NCBI GenBank assembly: GCA_002159075.1 | Contig: LZRT01000052.1 | Span: 1 to 32,054, forward strand | Origin: Bacillus thermozeamaize | GTDB lineage: Bacteria > Bacillota > Bacilli > ZCTH02-B2 | DNA length: 32,054 bases | Reading direction: 5' to 3' | Shown here: positions 28,243 to 32,054 of the stretch, in pieces | Numbering within the stretch: the stretch's first letter is position 1 | How the letters are laid out: every line of letters begins with the position of its first letter | Made by a program: the position numbers and the translations under genes | Notes under the pieces: model-generated | Told to the model about the DNA's origin: nothing | What the model saw: the letters and a program-made list of their open reading frames with translations, nothing else | Databases searched by the model: none

Positions 28243-31200
28243 GTGTTTGACGTGAATCATTTTGAATACATGAAGATCGGTCTCGCTTCACCGGAAAAAA
28301 TCCGATCCTGGTCCTACGGCGAGGTGAAAAAGCCAGAGACGATCAACTACCGGACGCTGAAGCCCGAAAAAGAAGGTCTGTTTTGCGAAAAAATCTTTGG
28401 ACCGACGAAGGATTGGGAGTGTCACTGCGGAAAATACAAGCGGATCCGCTATAAGGGCGTGATCTGCGACCGTTGTGGCGTGGAAGTGACGCGGGCGAAG
28501 GTGCGCCGGGAGCGGATGGGCCACATTGAACTGGCGGCTCCGGTTTCCCACATCTGGTATTTCAAGGGCATTCCCAGCCGGATGGGCCTGGTTCTGGACA
28601 TGTCGCCGCGGGCGCTGGAAGAAGTGATTTATTTTGCCTCTTATGTCGTCACCGATCCGGGGGAGACGCCGCTTGAGAAGAAGCAGCTGTTGACGGAAAA
28701 GGAGTACCGCAACTACCGGGAAAAGTACGGCAATGCCTTCCAGGCTGGGATGGGCGCGGAAGCCTTGAAAAAGCTGCTTCAGGATATCGACCTGGACAAA
28801 GAAGTGGAGATGCTCAAGGAAGAACTGAAGACGGCCCAGGGCCAACGTCGCAACCGGGCCATTAAACGCCTGGAAGTGCTGGAAGCGTTTCGCAACTCCG
28901 GGAACGATCCGGCCTGGATGATTTTGGACGTGTTGCCCGTGATCCCGCCGGACTTGCGGCCCATGGTGCAACTGGACGGAGGGCGCTTTGCCACCTCTGA
29001 CCTCAATGACCTGTACCGGCGCGTGATCAACCGCAACAACCGTCTCAAGCGCCTCCTGGAGCTGGGCGCACCGGACATCATCGTGCAGAATGAAAAACGG
29101 ATGCTCCAGGAAGCCGTCGACGCCCTGATTGACAACGGACGGCGCGGCCGGCCGGTCAGCGGCCCTGGCAACCGGCCGTTGAAGTCGCTCAGCCACATGC
29201 TGAAAGGAAAGCAGGGGCGTTTCCGGCAAAACTTGCTCGGAAAGCGGGTGGACTACTCTGGGCGTTCGGTGATCGTGGTCGGGCCGTCGCTCAAGATGTA
29301 CCAGTGCGGCGTGCCGAAAGAGATGGCGCTGGAGTTGTTCAAGCCCTTCGTAATGAAGGAATTGGTGAAGAAAGGGCTTGCCCACAACATCAAATCGGCC
29401 AAACGGAAAGTGGAACGCGTCCATCCGGAGGTCTGGGATGTTCTGGAAGAGGTGATCCGCGAACATCCGGTGCTCTTGAACCGCGCGCCCACCCTGCACC
29501 GCTTGGGCATCCAGGCCTTTGAACCGGTGCTGGTGGAAGGGCGGGCGATCCGCCTCCATCCGCTCGTCTGTACGGCCTATAACGCCGACTTTGACGGAGA
29601 CCAGATGGCCATTCACGTCCCGCTGTCGGCGGAAGCCCAAGCGGAAGCCCGCCTGCTGATGCTGGCTGCCCACAACATTCTCAACCCGAAGGACGGCAAG
29701 CCGGTGGTCACTCCTTCGCAGGACATGGTGCTGGGCTGCTACTACCTGACCTTGGAGAAAGAAGGGGTGCTTGGTGAGGGGAAGGTTTTTGCCGATCCGG
29801 CAGAGGCGATGGCGGCATACGAGAACGGGTTGATCAGCCTGCATGCCCGGATTGTCCTGCCGGTGAAAAGCCTCGGCAAGACCACCTTCACGGAACAACA
29901 GCAGCGGGCGCTGATGGTGACGACGGTCGGAAAGCTCATCTTCAACGAAATCTTTCCGGCTGAGATGCCGTACATCAACACCCCGACCAAGGAAAACCTG
30001 ACTAAAGGCGTTCCGGAGGTCTACTTCATTTACGAAAAAGGCACCGATGTGCGCGAATACGTTAAGCAACTGCCGGACGTGGAAGCGGTGAAAAAGGGAT
30101 TTCTCGGGACCATTATCGGGGAATGCTTCCGCCGCTTCGGCACGACCCGGACAGCGATCATCCTGGATCGCATCAAGGAACTGGGCTTCCGCTATTCGAC
30201 CAAGGCTGGCCTGACGATCGCGGTATCCGACATCATCGTTCCGGAGAGCAAGAAAGAGATTCTGGCCAATGCGGAAAAGGAAGTGGAGAAAGTTCTCCGT
30301 CAGTACCGCCGCGGTTTGATCACCGAGGAGGAACGGTACAACCGGGTGATCTCCATCTGGAGCAAGGCCAAGGATGATTTGACCGAATCGCTCATGGAGT
30401 CGCTCGGCAAAGAGAACTCCATCTATATGATGGCCCACTCCGGCGCACGGGGAAGCGTTTCGCAGATCGCCCAGCTGGCCGGCATGCGCGGACTCATGGC
30501 CAACCCGTCCGGCCGCATCATCGAGATGCCGATTAAGTCCAACTTCCGCGAAGGGCTGACCGTGCTGGAGTACTTCATCTCCACGCACGGGGCGCGCAAG
30601 GGACTGGCTGATACGGCGCTGCGGACGGCCGATTCCGGTTACCTGACGCGCCGTCTGGTGGACGTGGCGCAAGATGTGATCGTGCGGGAAGAGGACTGCG
30701 GCACCGATCGCGGGCTGTGGGTTTCTGCCATCTGGGAGGGCAGCGAGTTGATCGAAAGCCTGTACGACCGGATTGTCGGCAGAAACAGTTTCCAGACCAT
30801 CCGCCATCCGCAGACAGGTGAAGTGCTGGTCAAGCGGAACCAGATGATCACCGAAGAGTTGGCCGAACAGATCGTCAATCTCGGCATCGAGAAGGTCTAC
30901 ATCCGTTCCGTGCTCACCTGCCGCAGCCATCATGGGGTGTGCAAGCTTTGTTACGGGCGCAACCTGGCGACCGGCACACAGGTAGAGATTGGGGAGGCGG
31001 TCGGAATCATTGCCGCCCAGTCGATCGGTGAACCAGGGACGCAGCTGACCATGCGGACCTTCCACAGCGGAGGCGTGGCCGGTGACGACATTACCCAGGG
31101 TTTGCCGCGTATCCAGGAACTGTTTGAGGCGCGCAATCCGAAGGGTCAGGCCACCATCACCGAAATCGGGGGTGTGGTCCGGGATATCCGGGAAGTGCGG

Positions 31201-31917
31201 GACGGCCGCGAGATCGAAGTGGCCGGGGAGACAGAGACCAAGGTTTACACGGTCTCTTACGGTTCGCGGCTCAGGGTGAGTGTCGGGCAACAGGTGTCGC
31301 CGGGACAAGAATTGACCGAAGGTTCCGTGGATCCGAAAGAAATCCTCAAGATCAACGGCGTCCTGGCGGTCGAGCAGTACCTTCTGAAAGAGGTGCAGCG
31401 GGTCTACCGCCTGCAAGGCGTGGAGATCAACGACAAGCACATCGAAGTGATGATCCGGCAGATGCTGCGCAAGGTGCGGATCATCCATGCTGGCGACACC
31501 AACCTGCTGCCGGGTTCGATTGTCGAGTTGAGCGCGTTTGAGAACGCCAACCGTGAGGCTTTCCGCTCGGGCAAGGAGCCAGCCGTGGGACGACCGGTGC
31601 TGCTCGGGATCACGAAAGCTTCGCTCGAAACCGACTCGTTCCTTTCGGCCGCCTCGTTCCAGGAAACGACGCGCGTGCTGACAGAAGCGGCCATCAAGGG
31701 CAAGGTGGATCGGCTGCTCGGCCTGAAAGAAAACGTGATCATCGGCAAGCTGATCCCGGCCGGCACAGGAATGGCCCGTTACCGCAATATCAAGGTGCAG
31801 CCGCGGGCAGAAGCGGCGACAGAGGGGTCGGATGCAGCGGGTGCCTCCGCTGGCCAGCCGGCGAACGAGGCTGGCGAACAGACGGCGTCCGGCGAAAAAG
31901 TAGGTGTGGAAGTATAG
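28243..31917 (+). CDS. rpoC: RNA polymerase beta' subunit
   Basis: RpoC carries the catalytic magnesium site. The 1224-residue protein has the N-terminal zinc ribbon ([19 protein letters not shown]), the catalytic NADFDGDQM with D449, D451 and D453, the bridge-helix and trigger-loop regions, and the second cysteine cluster [16 protein letters not shown]. The start is GTG at 28243, 8 nt after GGGAGGG (28228-28234), giving the family N-terminus M(L/F)DVNxFEYM. The ATG at 28213 has no properly spaced Shine-Dalgarno. The C-terminal tail is Ala/Gly/Glu-rich and poorly conserved. Confidence 0.98.
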   Translation: MFDVNHFEYMKIGLASPEKIRSWSYGEVKKPETINYRTLKPEKEGLFCEKIFGPTKDWECHCGKYKRIRYKGVICDRCGVEVTRAKVRRERMGHIELAAPVSHIWYFKGIPSRMGLVLDMSPRALEEVIYFASYVVTDPGETPLEKKQLLTEKEYRNYREKYGNAFQAGMGAEALKKLLQDIDLDKEVEMLKEELKTAQGQRRNRAIKRLEVLEAFRNSGNDPAWMILDVLPVIPPDLRPMVQLDGGRFATSDLNDLYRRVINRNNRLKRLLELGAPDIIVQNEKRMLQEAVDALIDNGRRGRPVSGPGNRPLKSLSHMLKGKQGRFRQNLLGKRVDYSGRSVIVVGPSLKMYQCGVPKEMALELFKPFVMKELVKKGLAHNIKSAKRKVERVHPEVWDVLEEVIREHPVLLNRAPTLHRLGIQAFEPVLVEGRAIRLHPLVCTAYNADFDGDQMAIHVPLSAEAQAEARLLMLAAHNILNPKDGKPVVTPSQDMVLGCYYLTLEKEGVLGEGKVFADPAEAMAAYENGLISLHARIVLPVKSLGKTTFTEQQQRALMVTTVGKLIFNEIFPAEMPYINTPTKENLTKGVPEVYFIYEKGTDVREYVKQLPDVEAVKKGFLGTIIGECFRRFGTTRTAIILDRIKELGFRYSTKAGLTIAVSDIIVPESKKEILANAEKEVEKVLRQYRRGLITEEERYNRVISIWSKAKDDLTESLMESLGKENSIYMMAHSGARGSVSQIAQLAGMRGLMANPSGRIIEMPIKSNFREGLTVLEYFISTHGARKGLADTALRTADSGYLTRRLVDVAQDVIVREEDCGTDRGLWVSAIWEGSELIESLYDRIVGRNSFQTIRHPQTGEVLVKRNQMITEELAEQIVNLGIEKVYIRSVLTCRSHHGVCKLCYGRNLATGTQVEIGEAVGIIAAQSIGEPGTQLTMRTFHSGGVAGDDITQGLPRIQELFEARNPKGQATITEIGGVVRDIREVRDGREIEVAGETETKVYTVSYGSRLRVSVGQQVSPGQELTEGSVDPKEILKINGVLAVEQYLLKEVQRVYRLQGVEINDKHIEVMIRQMLRKVRIIHAGDTNLLPGSIVELSAFENANREAFRSGKEPAVGRPVLLGITKASLETDSFLSAASFQETTRVLTEAAIKGKVDRLLGLKENVIIGKLIPAGTGMARYRNIKVQPRAEAATEGSDAAGASAGQPANEAGEQTASGEKVGVEV

Positions 31918-31927
31918 GGAAGGGTAG

Positions 31928-32033
31928 TGTCAAGCGTCTGAGAAAATGTCAGGTTTATCGTTCTATGAAAATGTCAGGGAAGGTGCCTGACCGGGTATAC
32001 GAGATTGTCCGAAACGTCTCCCCTCCTGTCAAG
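31928..32033. repeat. Repeated TGTCA motifs after rpoC, possible insertion-sequence end
   Basis: Eleven bases after the rpoC stop comes TGTCAAGCG (31928-31936). GAAAATGTCAGG follows at 31942-31953 and again at 31967-31978, with 25-bp spacing and similarity extending upstream (TCTxx). A further TGTCAAGGG lies at 32027-32035. Multiple short terminal repeats starting at a TGT end are a feature of IS21-like elements, but no transposase is in the window, so this is only a candidate. Confidence 0.4.
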
Positions 32034-32035
32034 GG

Positions 32036-32053
32036 TTGCCGGTAAACCGGCAA
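32036..32053 (+). terminator. Hairpin at the window end, possible terminator
   Basis: TTGCCGG (32036-32042) pairs perfectly with CCGGCAA (32047-32053) around a TAAA loop. The sequence ends one base later, so a U-run cannot be checked. It could be a terminator or part of a mobile-element end. Confidence 0.4.
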
Positions 32054-32054
32054 T

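Noticed and set aside
28288-31488. Very long open frame on the minus strand opposite rpoC (also 3825-5867 opposite clpC and 26071-27852 opposite rpoB)
   Set aside because: They mirror strongly conserved genes on the + strand, have no Shine-Dalgarno or family-like sequence, and arise from the GC-biased codon usage of the real genes.

Overview
The window is a chromosomal housekeeping region from a low-G+C-type Gram-positive bacterium (Firmicutes, order Bacillales), although the DNA looks moderately GC-rich by eye. The gene order runs 5S rRNA - [HD-GYP] - ctsR-mcsA-mcsB-clpC-radA-disA-yacL-ispD-ispF-gltX-[T-box]-cysE-cysS-rlmB-yacP(rae1)-sigH-[phnD-phnE-phnC]-rpmG-secE-nusG-rplK-rplA-rplJ-rplL-rsmC-like-rpoB-rpoC. 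Apart from the bracketed protein genes, this is the order known from Bacillus subtilis. All genes are on the + strand. No genus can be named safely from the sequence alone.

Positions 1-3713: the 3' end of a 5S rRNA gene with a strong terminator, a promoter-led HD-GYP gene, and the start of the CtsR-controlled heat-shock operon. That operon has a textbook sigma-A promoter followed by a perfect CtsR heptad repeat at 1392-1408. It carries CtsR repressor, McsA, McsB arginine kinase and ClpC. Positions 3714-12837: ClpC, RadA, the c-di-AMP synthase DisA, a membrane PIN-TRAM protein, two MEP-pathway enzymes (IspD, IspF, overlapping) and GluRS. Positions 12838-17433: a cysteine T-box leader with TGC specifier and attenuator, then cysE-cysS-rlmB-yacP, and sigH with its own promoter and terminator. 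The Mini-III RNase gene (mrnC) that usually lies between cysS and rlmB is absent here, and rlmB appears to start at CTG inside the cysS stop codon.

Positions 17434-20039: a three-gene phosphonate/phosphite-type ABC importer in the order binding lipoprotein-permease-ATPase, inserted between sigH and rpmG. It is the clearest accessory segment. Positions 20040-32054: the secE-nusG-ribosomal protein-RNA polymerase block. It has candidate autoregulatory RNA structures before rplA (L1 site) and rplJ (L10 leader with competing antiterminator and terminator hairpins), a separate promoter and roughly 250-nt leader for rpoB, and after rpoC a short region with repeated TGTCA-containing motifs that may be an insertion-sequence end.

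I found no clear new defence, mobile or biosynthetic system. The points most worth checking are the CTG start of rlmB, the missing mrnC, the phn insertion with an array of TTAACA-like hexamers, the in-frame 30-bp tandem repeat between clpC and radA, the odd nusG initiation region, and the possible IS end after rpoC. Many genes here appear to start at TTG or GTG, so starts were chosen from Shine-Dalgarno spacing and family N-termini.
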